NCBI RefSeq assembly: GCF_018129085.1
Contig: NZ_JAAGBB010000023.1
Span: forward strand, 1-64,000
Direction: 5' to 3'
DNA from: Plastoroseomonas hellenica
Lineage (GTDB): Bacteria; Pseudomonadota; Alphaproteobacteria; Acetobacterales; Acetobacteraceae
DNA: 64,000 nt
This document shows, in pieces, positions 42,178 through 50,112 of the stretch (its first letter is position 1; each line of letters begins with the position of its first letter). Made by a program: the position numbers and the translations under genes. Below the pieces are notes generated by a model. The model made no database searches. It worked only from the letters and a program-made list of their open reading frames with translations, and was not told the origin of the DNA.

Positions 42178-42223
42178 GCTGGAGCATGGTCCGTGAGCGC
42201 AAGCGGGCGGATCATGCTCCAGC
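42178..42223. repeat. Alphaproteobacterial-type palindromic repeat (GATCATGCTC family)
   Basis: Two 16-nt arms, GCTGGAGCATGGTCCG (42178-42193) and CGGATCATGCTCCAGC (42208-42223), pair with a single G-T wobble around a 14-nt loop. The core GAGCATG...GATCATGCTC resembles intergenic repeats common in alphaproteobacteria, for example Rhizobiales. Only one copy is seen in this window. Confidence 0.55.
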
Positions 42224-42325
42224 GCCGCGGCGTCTCCGCGCCGCGATCTTCCTGACGCTGCAGGACATCGCCGCGGGCCGTCAGCTGTCAAGCAGGCCGC
42301 GCGGGGCAGTCCTGTCCGGGCGGGA

Positions 42326-42625
42326 TCAGCCCCGGCCGCGCCGCCCCCGCGGCAGGCTCGCGGTGAGGATCGCCTCGGGCGGCAGCGCCACATGGATGCG
42401 CGGCTTCACGCCGATTTCCGAGGCGAGCTGGCGCGCGTCGAGGACGACGTCGCCGTCGACGGTGTGCAGCTCGACCGCCGAGATCGACGGCAGCCCGATG
42501 ATGGCGCGCGCCCGTTCGAGGGCGGTGTCCCTGGTGTTGAAGCGCTCGATCCGGAACCGCTGACGGGGCGAGGTCAGCAAGCCCATCTCACGCTCCGCAC
42601 GCTCGACATAAGCAAGGGTATACAT
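42326..42625 (-). CDS. Hypothetical protein, 99 aa
   Basis: A small basic protein (MYTLAYVERAEREMGLL...), with an alpha/beta pattern (RFRIERFNTRDTALERARAI, then SAVELHTVDGDVV) and a C-terminal arginine/glycine tail. GGAG lies 9 nt before the start. No known family. It lies between a LysR gene and the palindromic repeat; no clear operon partner. Confidence 0.6.
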   Translation of the reverse strand: MYTLAYVERAEREMGLLTSPRQRFRIERFNTRDTALERARAIIGLPSISAVELHTVDGDVVLDARQLASEIGVKPRIHVALPPEAILTASLPRGRRGRG

Positions 42626-42710
42626 CCGTACACTCCAGGCGCGGCACCCGGTCGCGGTCCTTAATTGGGCAAGGGAACATGCGAGCCTGGAAGAATTGGT
42701 AAACGGTCTC

Positions 42711-43628
42711 TCAGCCGCGCCCGAGCGGGGGCCGGCGCATGCGGCGCACCGCCTCGGCGAGCTGCGCCGCGAACAAGGCCGCCAGCACGCCGCCCGCGCC
42801 CTGCTCGGGCGTCAGCGCGGCGAAGGTGAAGCGGATGGGGGGCGCGAAGCGCCGCAGCACGATGCCCGGGCGCGGCTGATGCGCGGCGAAAGGGTCGATC
42901 AGCGCGACGCCCAGCCCTTCGCCGACATAGGCGAGGGCGGTCGCGGAGTAGAGCACTTCCAGCCGGATCCGCGGCCGCACCGCCTGGGTCGCGAACATGG
43001 CCTCGATCGCCTGGCGCAGCGGGCTGGCGCCGCCAGGCAGGATGAAGTCGGCACCCTGCAGGTCGGACGGCGTCACCGCCCGCCGCCGCGCCAGCGGATG
43101 GTCGGCCGGGCAGGCGCAGACGATATCGGTCGCCGGCAGCGGCGCGATGGCGACCCCGGGCAAGGGTCCCGGCGGGGTGGCGAGGCCGAGATCGGTCTGC
43201 CGCGCCGCCACCGCCTGGCAGATCTCGGCCGAGGAGCCGGTGTCGACGATGACCGACACATCCGGCCGCGCGGCCAGGAAGCGGCGCATGACCGGCCCGA
43301 GGAAGCCCGCCGCCAGCGCCGGCATGGCCGCGACATGCAGCCGGCCGGCGCGGAATTCGCGGAGCGCCCGGGCCGCGTCGCGCAGGCGCTCCGCCGAGGC
43401 CTGATGCCGGTCGACCTCGTGCAGCAGCAGGCGCGCCGCCTCGTTGGGCAGCAGTGCGCGGCCGCGGCGTTCGAACAGCGCCATGCCGAGCTCGGCCTCG
43501 AACTCCGCGATGAGGCGGCTGACCGCCGGCTGGGAGCGGCCGAGCTGCTCCGCCGCCGCGGTGACGGTCCCGGTCCGCATCACCGTGCGAAAGGCCTGGA
43601 GCTGCCGGGGGTTGAGCAGCCGGTCCAT
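42711..43628 (-). CDS. LysR family regulator, divergent from the DUF4392/opine-dehydrogenase operon
   Basis: A 305-residue LysR regulator (RQLQAFRTVMRTGTVTAAAE, with LGRSQPAVSRLIAEFEAELG). Its effector domain resembles those of opine/nopaline-type LysR activators such as NocR/OccR only in general form. It diverges from the operon at 43728 with a 99-nt gap holding ATAAAATGCATATGAG, a candidate LysR site. It probably controls that operon. Confidence 0.87.
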   Translation of the reverse strand: MDRLLNPRQLQAFRTVMRTGTVTAAAEQLGRSQPAVSRLIAEFEAELGMALFERRGRALLPNEAARLLLHEVDRHQASAERLRDAARALREFRAGRLHVAAMPALAAGFLGPVMRRFLAARPDVSVIVDTGSSAEICQAVAARQTDLGLATPPGPLPGVAIAPLPATDIVCACPADHPLARRRAVTPSDLQGADFILPGGASPLRQAIEAMFATQAVRPRIRLEVLYSATALAYVGEGLGVALIDPFAAHQPRPGIVLRRFAPPIRFTFAALTPEQGAGGVLAALFAAQLAEAVRRMRRPPLGRG

Positions 43629-43727
43629 GCGCGGGCTTATCCATAAAATGCATATGAGCAGCCGGCGAACCTATTGGACGCGCAGCACGTGGCGCAAGGA
43701 TCATGCGGCGACTGCATGAGGAACCGC

Positions 43728-44750
43728 ATGCCCGACATCATCGGCGACGCCGTGGACCGCCTGATCACCGTGGAGCTGCGCAACCGCGCCATGAACCACG
43801 GCATCATCCCCGGCATCTACCAGGCTGCGCGCGCGGAGGGCGGCGGCCGCCCGCTGACCGCCCGCGCGGCGGAGGCGCTGGTCGCCGCGGTCCGCCCCGG
43901 CGATCCCGTGCTGCTGGTCTGCGGCGCCGGCTACCCGCCGGAGATGCCGAACGGCGAAAGCGACGGCCCACCCGGCGTCGCCGTGCTCGCCCGCGCCCTG
44001 TTCTGGGGGTTGAAGGCGGTGCCGGTCTTCGTGCAGGAGGCGCATCACGCCCCGCCGGTCGTGGCGTCCTCCCAGGCGGCGGGCATCATGGTGCGCGACT
44101 GGGACCTGGTGCGGGAGCGACGCTTCGGCGCCGCGCGCTTCGATGCGCCGACCGACCAGGCGGCGGTCCGCGACTGGGCGCGCGAGCTGATCGCGCGGCT
44201 GCGCCCGAAGGCGATCATCGCCGTCGAGCGGCTGGGGCCGAACGAGCGCGGCGTTGTGCAGTATTCCACCGGCTACCGGCCGGAGACGGCGGTCGACCTC
44301 GCGCCGCTCTTCGCGGCCTGCGCCGAGGCCGGGGTGCTCAGCATCGGCATCGGCGACAACGGCAACGAGATCGGCTTCGGGCGGATCTTCGACTTCCTCG
44401 CCGATTTCCACCCCTATGGCCGCAACCGCTCGCCGCACGCGCATGGCGGCGCCTGCACCACGGTCGCGACCGATATCCTGCTGCCGACCTCCGTCTCCAA
44501 CTGGGGCTGCATCGGGCTCGCGGCGGTGCTCGCCTTCCTGCTGCGCGATCCGGAGGTGCTGCACACGCCGGAGATGGAAGGCCGGATCATCCGCGCCTGC
44601 CTCGACGCCGGTGGGTGGGAGGCGCGCTACTGCACGACGCGCTTCCTGGTGGACGGCATGGTCGGCGAGACCTCCATGTCCATGGTCCAGATCCTGGCCG
44701 AGATGGTGCGGCTTAACCTCGCCGCCCCCGATCGCGGGCCGGCGCATTGA
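43728..44750 (+). CDS. DUF4392 / D-glutamate cyclase-like protein
   Basis: A 340-residue protein of the DUF4392 family, which forms the C-terminal domain of D-glutamate cyclase (DGLUCY). Recognisable blocks: VLLVCGAGYPPEMPNGESDG, ALFWGLKAVPVFV, IIAVERLGPNERGVVQY, the glycine/acidic SIGIGDNGNEIGFG with a likely metal or substrate site, and CTTVATDILLPTSVSNWGC. The family's known activity is reversible cyclisation of D-glutamate to 5-oxo-D-proline; whether this stand-alone version does so is unknown. GAGGAA precedes the start; an ATG 12 nt upstream is possible. First gene of a four-gene operon with two Bug receptors and an opine dehydrogenase. Confidence 0.8.
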   Translation: MPDIIGDAVDRLITVELRNRAMNHGIIPGIYQAARAEGGGRPLTARAAEALVAAVRPGDPVLLVCGAGYPPEMPNGESDGPPGVAVLARALFWGLKAVPVFVQEAHHAPPVVASSQAAGIMVRDWDLVRERRFGAARFDAPTDQAAVRDWARELIARLRPKAIIAVERLGPNERGVVQYSTGYRPETAVDLAPLFAACAEAGVLSIGIGDNGNEIGFGRIFDFLADFHPYGRNRSPHAHGGACTTVATDILLPTSVSNWGCIGLAAVLAFLLRDPEVLHTPEMEGRIIRACLDAGGWEARYCTTRFLVDGMVGETSMSMVQILAEMVRLNLAAPDRGPAH

Positions 44751-44764
44751 CGGGCAGGGGGACG

Positions 44765-45736
44765 ATGCGCATCCCGCGGCGCGGACTGCTCGCCCTGGCC
44801 GCTGGGCTGCCAGCGACGGCGGCGCGGGCCCAGGCCTTTCCGACGCGGCCGGTCACCATCATCGTCCCCTATGCGGCCGGCGGCGGCGCCGACATCACGG
44901 CGCGGCTGCTGGCGCAGCGCATGACACCGCGCCTCGGCCAGCCGGTGGTGGTCGAGAACCGCGCTGGCGCCAACGGCGTGCTGGGTGCGGAGGCGGTGGC
45001 GCGTGCCGCCCCCGACGGCCATACGCTCGGCATGGTGGTCAGCTCGCACGTCATCAACAAGGCGGTGATGCCGGCGCTGCCCTTCGACCCCGTCGCCGAT
45101 TTCGCCCCGGTGATGCTGGCCGCGCGCACGGAGCTCGCGCTGGTCGCGGCACCGGCCCCCGGCGTGACGAGCCTGGCGGACCTCATCGCGCGGATCCGCG
45201 CCCGACCCGGCGACTACGCCTATGCCTCGCCCGGTGCGGGCAGCAACGTGCATGTCTTCCTCGAATGGTTCGCGCGCCGCGCCGGGCTGCAGATGCTGCA
45301 TGTGCCCTATCGCGGCAGCGCCGCCGCCCATGCCGACCTGATCGCCGGCCGCGTCGCCTTCACCCTCGACACCTATGCCGCGGTGCGCCCGCATGTGGAG
45401 GCGGGGCGCCTTGCACTGCTCGCCTTCGGCGGACCGCAGCGCTACGCGGGCCGGCAGGAGGTGCCGACCATCGCGGAGGCGGCCGGCATCCCGGGCTATG
45501 CGGCCTTCTCCTGGTCCGCGCTGCTGGCGCCGCGTGGCACGCCGGCCGGTGTGGTGGCGCGCCTGAACGCGGGGGCCGCGCGCGCCCTGGGGGAGGCCGA
45601 GGTGCGCGACCGCCTCGCGACACTCGGCGCGGAGGCTGCCGGCGGCCCGCCGGAGGAGCTGCGCGCCTTGATGGAAGGCGAGGCGCTGCAATTCGGCGCC
45701 CTGGTTCGCGAGCTGGGGATCCGCAGCGATGGCTGA
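44765..45736 (+). CDS. Bug/TctC family periplasmic binding protein (operon copy 1)
   Basis: A 323-residue receptor with a twin-arginine-like signal (RIPRRGLLALAAGLPATAARA) and Bug blocks RPVTIIVPYAAGGGADITAR, PVVVENRAGANGVLGAE, a DGHTLGM turn and LHVPYRGSAAAHADL. It follows the DUF4392 gene after 14 nt; AGGGGG precedes the start. Likely binds the operon's substrate, perhaps an amino-acid-derived carboxylate. Confidence 0.88.
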   Translation: MRIPRRGLLALAAGLPATAARAQAFPTRPVTIIVPYAAGGGADITARLLAQRMTPRLGQPVVVENRAGANGVLGAEAVARAAPDGHTLGMVVSSHVINKAVMPALPFDPVADFAPVMLAARTELALVAAPAPGVTSLADLIARIRARPGDYAYASPGAGSNVHVFLEWFARRAGLQMLHVPYRGSAAAHADLIAGRVAFTLDTYAAVRPHVEAGRLALLAFGGPQRYAGRQEVPTIAEAAGIPGYAAFSWSALLAPRGTPAGVVARLNAGAARALGEAEVRDRLATLGAEAAGGPPEELRALMEGEALQFGALVRELGIRSDG

Positions 45737-46811
45737 GCTTATATCGAGCCTCAATCGCCGGGCGCGGGCCATCCGGCCCGCTTGGCTTCGCCGGACTACC
45801 GGCGGCTCCCATTCGGGCGCTCGGCACGAGTCAAATGCTCGTGCCGTTGGTATTGCCCGCCGTGTCCTGCTGGGCACCGCCGCCGCGCTCGCGGGCGGCC
45901 GCGCCCGGGCGCAATCCTACCCCGATCGTCCGCTGCGCCTGATCGTGCCCTGGGCGCCGGGCGGCAGCACCGATGTGCTGGCGCGGCTGGTCGCGGTACC
46001 GGTGGGGGAGGCGCTGGGCCAGCCCGTCATCGTCGACAACCGTCCGGGCGCCAGCGGCACCATCGGCCATGCCTCGGTCGCGCGCGCCGCACCCGATGGC
46101 CACACCGTGCTGATGGCGACCAACAGCACCTTCGCGATCGCGCCCTACCTGTTGCCGTCGCTGCCCTATGCGCATGACGAGGCCTTCGCGCCGGTCGCCC
46201 TGCTGGCCGAGACGCCGCTGGTGCTGGCGGTGAAGCGCGGCGGGCCGGCGAGCCTCGCCGCGCTTCTGGCCGAAGCGCGGGCGCGGCCGGAGGCGCTGAC
46301 CTTCGCCAGTGGCGGCATCGGCGTGACCAGCCACATGGCCGCCGAGCTGCTGATGGCGCTGGCCGGCATTTCGCTGACCCATGTGCCCTATCGCGGCGGT
46401 GGGCCGGCGGCGCAGGCGTTGGCGGCGGGGGAGGTGACCATGGCCTTCCTCGATCCGACGGTCGCCAAGCCGTTGGCCGATGGCGGGCAGGTCGGCATGA
46501 TCGGCACCACCGGGTCGCGCCGCTTCCCGAGCCTGCCCGAGCTGCCGACCATCGAGGAGACCGGCTTGCCCCGCTACGTCACCATCACCTCCTACGGCCT
46601 CTTCGTGCCGCGGGCGACGCCGGCGCCGATCATCGCCCGAATTGCCGGCGCCGCCATGGCGGTGCTCGACCGGCCGGGCTTCCGGGAAGACATGGCCGGG
46701 CGCGGCATCTCGGTCCGCGCCGAGGGCGCGGAGGCGCTCGCCGCCCATGTGCGCGAGGAGAATGCGCGCTGGAGCGAGGTCATCCGCACTCGCCACATCA
46801 GGATGCATTGA
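45729..46811 (+). CDS. Bug/TctC family periplasmic binding protein (operon copy 2)
   Basis: A second receptor with blocks RPLRLIVPWAPGGSTDVLAR, PVIVDNRPGASGTIGHAS, a DGHTVLM turn and THVPYRGGGPAAQAL. The only in-frame start is at 45729, overlapping copy 1's stop by 8 nt and giving 360 residues. That leaves an unusual ~38-residue stretch before the export signal (VGIARRVLLGTAAALAGGRARA), and it contains the perfect hairpin at 45822-45846. The annotated start may therefore be wrong, or the N-terminus may have been altered by insertion. The two tandem receptors are clearly diverged, not recent copies. Confidence 0.85.
   Translation: MAELISSLNRRARAIRPAWLRRTTGGSHSGARHESNARAVGIARRVLLGTAAALAGGRARAQSYPDRPLRLIVPWAPGGSTDVLARLVAVPVGEALGQPVIVDNRPGASGTIGHASVARAAPDGHTVLMATNSTFAIAPYLLPSLPYAHDEAFAPVALLAETPLVLAVKRGGPASLAALLAEARARPEALTFASGGIGVTSHMAAELLMALAGISLTHVPYRGGGPAAQALAAGEVTMAFLDPTVAKPLADGGQVGMIGTTGSRRFPSLPELPTIEETGLPRYVTITSYGLFVPRATPAPIIARIAGAAMAVLDRPGFREDMAGRGISVRAEGAEALAAHVREENARWSEVIRTRHIRMH
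45822..45846. repeat. Perfect 9-bp hairpin inside the N-terminal extension of Bug copy 2
   Basis: CGGCACGAG (45822-45830), loop TCAAATG, CTCGTGCCG (45838-45846). It is unusual inside a coding region and sits just before the true export signal. It could be an intercistronic attenuator, an mRNA-stability element or part of an inserted repeat. Confidence 0.5.
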
Positions 46812-46814
46812 GCC

Positions 46815-47855
46815 ATGCAGGTCGCAGTTCTCGGCAGCGGTCCGGTCGGGCGCGCCACCGCCGGCGTGCTCGCCGGACAAGGCCATGCGGTGCGCCTGGT
46901 CCGGCCGCGCGGCGCGGCGCCCGAACGCGCGCTGCCGCTGCGCTTCCAGGGCGCGCTGGAGGCCAGCATCGTGATCCCCTTCGCCGAGGGCATGGACGCG
47001 ATTGGTGATGCGGAAGCGGTGGTCCTCGCGATACCCGCAACCGCCTATGGCGATGTGCTGCCGGCCCTCGTGCGGCTGGCGCGGCCGGGGACGAGCATCG
47101 TCTTTGGGGGCGCGCTCTCGCTCGCGCCGCTCTGGCTGGCGCGGCGGGTGGCGGCGGGTGTTCCGGTCATCGCCTGGGGCACGACGCTCGCCACCGCCTC
47201 GCTTCTCGATGGCGATGCGGTGCGCGTCGGCACCATCCGCGCGCGCTTCGACATCGCGCCGCTGCCCCCGGCCGATCCCGCGGCGGCGCTCGCGCTCTGC
47301 GGCGCGCTGTTCGGCGACCGCTTCGACCTCGCGGCCGGTGGCGTGCTGGCGAGCGCGCTCTCCAACGTCAACCCGATCGCCCATGCCGTGCAGGTGATGG
47401 GCAACCTGTCCCGCATCGACCGGCAGGAGGCCTGGCCGCTCTTTGGCTGCTTCACCGAGAGCGTCGCCGCGATCTGCACCGCCCTGGATGCCGAGCGGAT
47501 GGCGATCGCGGCCGCCTTCGGCGTCCCGGTGCGCTCGATCGAGACGCATTACCACCTCTCCTACCATGTGCCGCTCGGGCCGCTCGCGGTGACGGTGGCG
47601 GCGATGGAGGCGCGTGGCCTCGGCCCCAACGGCCCGACCACGCTGCGCCACCGCTATGTCGAGGAGGACATGCCCTTCGGCCTCGCCTTCCTCGAAGCGC
47701 TGGGCCGCGCGGCTGACGTGGCGACGCCGGCGCTGTCGGGGGCGCTCACCCTGCTCGGGGCCGCTGTGAGGCAGGATCTGCGGGCGCCGAACTGGCTGGT
47801 CGGCGCGCTCGGACTGGACCGGGCCGACCCCGCGGCGCTCGGCATCCAGGGGTGA
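46815..47855 (+). CDS. NAD(P)-dependent opine dehydrogenase (octopine/nopaline family)
   Basis: A 346-residue dehydrogenase. Rossmann motif VAVLGSGPVGRATAGVLA at the N-terminus, and the C-terminal octopine/nopaline-type domain with SNVNPIAHAVQVMGN and the catalytic-histidine block IETHYHLSYHVPLG. The family makes or oxidises N-carboxyalkyl amino acids (opines) from an amino acid and a keto acid. Last gene of the DUF4392-Bug-Bug operon, 3 nt after the preceding stop. In that setting it may break down an imported opine or related imino acid and feed glutamate-like products to the DUF4392 enzyme (inference). Confidence 0.85.
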   Translation: MQVAVLGSGPVGRATAGVLAGQGHAVRLVRPRGAAPERALPLRFQGALEASIVIPFAEGMDAIGDAEAVVLAIPATAYGDVLPALVRLARPGTSIVFGGALSLAPLWLARRVAAGVPVIAWGTTLATASLLDGDAVRVGTIRARFDIAPLPPADPAAALALCGALFGDRFDLAAGGVLASALSNVNPIAHAVQVMGNLSRIDRQEAWPLFGCFTESVAAICTALDAERMAIAAAFGVPVRSIETHYHLSYHVPLGPLAVTVAAMEARGLGPNGPTTLRHRYVEEDMPFGLAFLEALGRAADVATPALSGALTLLGAAVRQDLRAPNWLVGALGLDRADPAALGIQG

Positions 47856-48006
47856 CGCCGCCGCCGGAGGCGGGGCGGCTGACGACCACACCCGCCCTGC
47901 CGCGGAAGGCCTGGCATCCCGCGTATCTTTTGTCATCGCCCATCCGTCTCTGACGTCGGTAGGGCCGGGATCCGCCGCGGCCCGCGAAACCCGATGGAGG
48001 GCTGAC

Positions 48007-48630
48007 ATGACCCGGATCGAGATCATCGGCATCCCGATCTCCAACTATGTGCGGGTGATCCGCATGGCCTGCGAGGAGAAGGGGATCGCCTATGCGTTGA
48101 CGCCGGCCCTGCCGCAGACGCCGGAGGTGCTGGCCATCCACCCCTTCGGGAAGATCCCCGTGCTGCGGCACGGCGATGTCGAGCTCTGCGAGAGCAAGGC
48201 GATCGCGACCTATCTCGACAAGGTCTTCCCCGGGAACCCGTTGCTGCCGGCCGAGCCGCTGCCGGCGGCGCGGGTGGAGCAATGGGTGTCGATGACCAAC
48301 ACGGTGATCGACCGGACCATGATCCGCGAATACGTGCTCAGCTACGTCTTTCCCAAGGGGACGGGCGGCGAGCCTGATCGCCGGATCATCGACGCGGCGC
48401 TCCCTGCGCTCCAGCGCCAGGTCGCGGTGCTCGATCAGGCCGTTGCGGCGACGGGGTATCTGGTGGGTGGCCGCTTCACCTTCGCCGACATCAATGTGAT
48501 GCCGATCCTGGCCGGGATTCAGCGATATCCCGAAGGGCGCCAGGCGATGGCGGATGCCAGGGCGCTGACCGCCTATTTCCAGCGGCACGCCCAACGTCCC
48601 AGCTTCCTGGCGACGGTGCCGCCGGCATGA
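48007..48630 (+). CDS. Glutathione S-transferase family protein
   Basis: A 207-residue GST. Thioredoxin-fold N-domain with GIPISNYVRVIRMACEEKGI (candidate catalytic Ser) and the glutathione site GKIPVLRHGDVELCESKAIA, then an all-helical C-domain including FTFADINVMPIL. Conjugates or reduces with glutathione; substrate unknown. Its stop overlaps the sigma-factor start by 4 nt (ATGA), so it is cotranscribed with the ECF sigma gene. Confidence 0.88.
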   Translation: MTRIEIIGIPISNYVRVIRMACEEKGIAYALTPALPQTPEVLAIHPFGKIPVLRHGDVELCESKAIATYLDKVFPGNPLLPAEPLPAARVEQWVSMTNTVIDRTMIREYVLSYVFPKGTGGEPDRRIIDAALPALQRQVAVLDQAVAATGYLVGGRFTFADINVMPILAGIQRYPEGRQAMADARALTAYFQRHAQRPSFLATVPPA

Positions 48631-49580
48631 GCCGCGGCGGCGGACCGCTGAGGGGAAGGATGCAGCCGCGACCCGATCCGACGGGGATCTTCGACCTGCG
48701 CTACAAGGCCTTCCTGGAAACAGTGTCGCATCTGCGCACGCGTCTGCACCACTATTGCGCGCGCATGACGGGCTCGGCGCTCGACGGCGAGGACGCGATG
48801 CAGGAAGCGCTCTTCGAAGCCTATCGGAAGATCGAGGCGCTGGAGGATCCAGGCGCGCTCCGCGCCTGGCTGTTCCGCATCGCCCATAACCGCTGCATCG
48901 ACATGCTGCGGAAGCGTGCCGCGCGCGAGCGTGCAGAGATGGCCTATGCGGAGGAGGATGTCGCGCTGCCGGTCGAGCCGGCGGGCGCCGGCCACGCCAT
49001 CGAGCGGCTGGTCGTCCACCTGCCGCCCAAGGAGCGCGCTTCCGTGCTGCTCAAGGATGTGTTCGATCATTCGCTCGAGGAGATCGCGGACCTCGTTGGC
49101 TCGACGGCGGGGGGCGTCAAGGCGGCGCTGAGCCGCGGCCGCGCGAAGCTGGCCGCGCTGCCGGCGGAGCCAGCCGCCGTTCCCGAAATCCGGCGTGATC
49201 CTGATCTGGAGAAGCTGCTCCGCCACTATGTCGCGCTGTTCAACCGCCGCGACTGGGACGGCGTCAGGGCCTTGATCAGCGCCGACGCGCAGTTGCGGGT
49301 CGCGGATTGCTTCAAGGGCCGGCTGGCGGACTCGCCCTATTTCTCCGAATACGCGAAGCTGGGGATGGCCTGGCGGCTGGCGGTCGGCGCGATCGACGGC
49401 GAGCCCGTCGTGATCGTGCTCAAGCCGGGGCGGGATGGCTGGGAACCGGCCTACCCGGTGCGCATCCAGGCACGTGACGGGATCATCGACGGGATCAGCG
49501 ACTATTATCCCTGTCCCTGGATGATGCCCGCGGCGGATATCATCCTCCTCGCGGAGCCTGAGCCCGAGAGGTCGCCATGA
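48627..49580 (+). CDS. ECF RNA polymerase sigma factor with C-terminal NTF2-like domain
   Basis: A 317-residue sigma-70 family protein. Region 2 (~residues 35-100) includes YCARMTGSALDGEDAMQEAL, then ALRAWLFRIAHNRCIDMLRK. Region 4 (~125-170) includes LPPKERASVLLKDVFDHSLE, then EIADLVGSTAGGVKAALSRG. After residue ~190 a SnoaL/NTF2-like domain (LLRHYVALFNRRDWDGVRAL...) replaces an anti-sigma factor; in such ECF groups the tail controls activity. No anti-sigma gene is adjacent. Start taken at 48627 (coupled to GST); an ATG at 48660 after GAGGGGAAGG is a good alternative. Downstream gene overlaps by 4 nt. Confidence 0.88.
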   Translation: MSRGGGPLRGRMQPRPDPTGIFDLRYKAFLETVSHLRTRLHHYCARMTGSALDGEDAMQEALFEAYRKIEALEDPGALRAWLFRIAHNRCIDMLRKRAARERAEMAYAEEDVALPVEPAGAGHAIERLVVHLPPKERASVLLKDVFDHSLEEIADLVGSTAGGVKAALSRGRAKLAALPAEPAAVPEIRRDPDLEKLLRHYVALFNRRDWDGVRALISADAQLRVADCFKGRLADSPYFSEYAKLGMAWRLAVGAIDGEPVVIVLKPGRDGWEPAYPVRIQARDGIIDGISDYYPCPWMMPAADIILLAEPEPERSP

Positions 49581-50101
49581 CCGAGCCCGATTCCTTCGCC
49601 GCTGCCCTTATCAGCGAGGGGCCGCATGCGGCGCTGCCGCCCGAGAGCCGGATCTTCGCCCCTTTCATCGGCAGCTGGGACCTGGTCGTGTCCTGGTTCG
49701 ACGCCAGCGGGGCGTTGAGCCGCCGCCAGGATGGCGAATGGCACTTCGCCTGGATCCTCGAGGGGCGGGCGATCCAGGATGTCTGGATCGTGCCGCCGCG
49801 GCGTGCGCGCGTCGCGGCATCGGATCTCTACGAATACGGCACGAGCCTGCGCTTCTTCGACCCGGCGATCGATGCCTGGCAATCGACCTGGATCGGGCCG
49901 ATGCACCGCGTGGTGCGGAGCTTCATCGCGCACCGCGCCGGGGACCAGGTCGTGCTGGAGACCGTGGAAGGCACGTCGCCGCGCATGCGCTGGTCCTTCG
50001 CCGACATCGCTGCCGACGCCTTCACCTGGCGCAACGAGGCCTGGAAGGATGGCGCCTGGCGGCTGCAGCAGGCCTTCGAAGCCCGGCGCCGCCGCGCCTG
50101 A
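49577..50101 (+). CDS. Hypothetical protein, DUF1579-like beta-barrel
   Basis: A 174-residue soluble protein with a predicted beta-barrel of the lipocalin/DUF1579 type. Segments FIGSWDLVVSWFDASG, GEWHFAWILEGRAIQDVWIV and the repeated aromatic strand ends suggest a small-ligand pocket. Function unknown. Start overlaps the sigma-factor stop by 4 nt, so it is the third gene of the GST-sigma operon and a likely target or partner of that regulator. Confidence 0.7.
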   Translation: MTEPDSFAAALISEGPHAALPPESRIFAPFIGSWDLVVSWFDASGALSRRQDGEWHFAWILEGRAIQDVWIVPPRRARVAASDLYEYGTSLRFFDPAIDAWQSTWIGPMHRVVRSFIAHRAGDQVVLETVEGTSPRMRWSFADIAADAFTWRNEAWKDGAWRLQQAFEARRRRA

Positions 50102-50112
50102 CCCGTCGCGTG

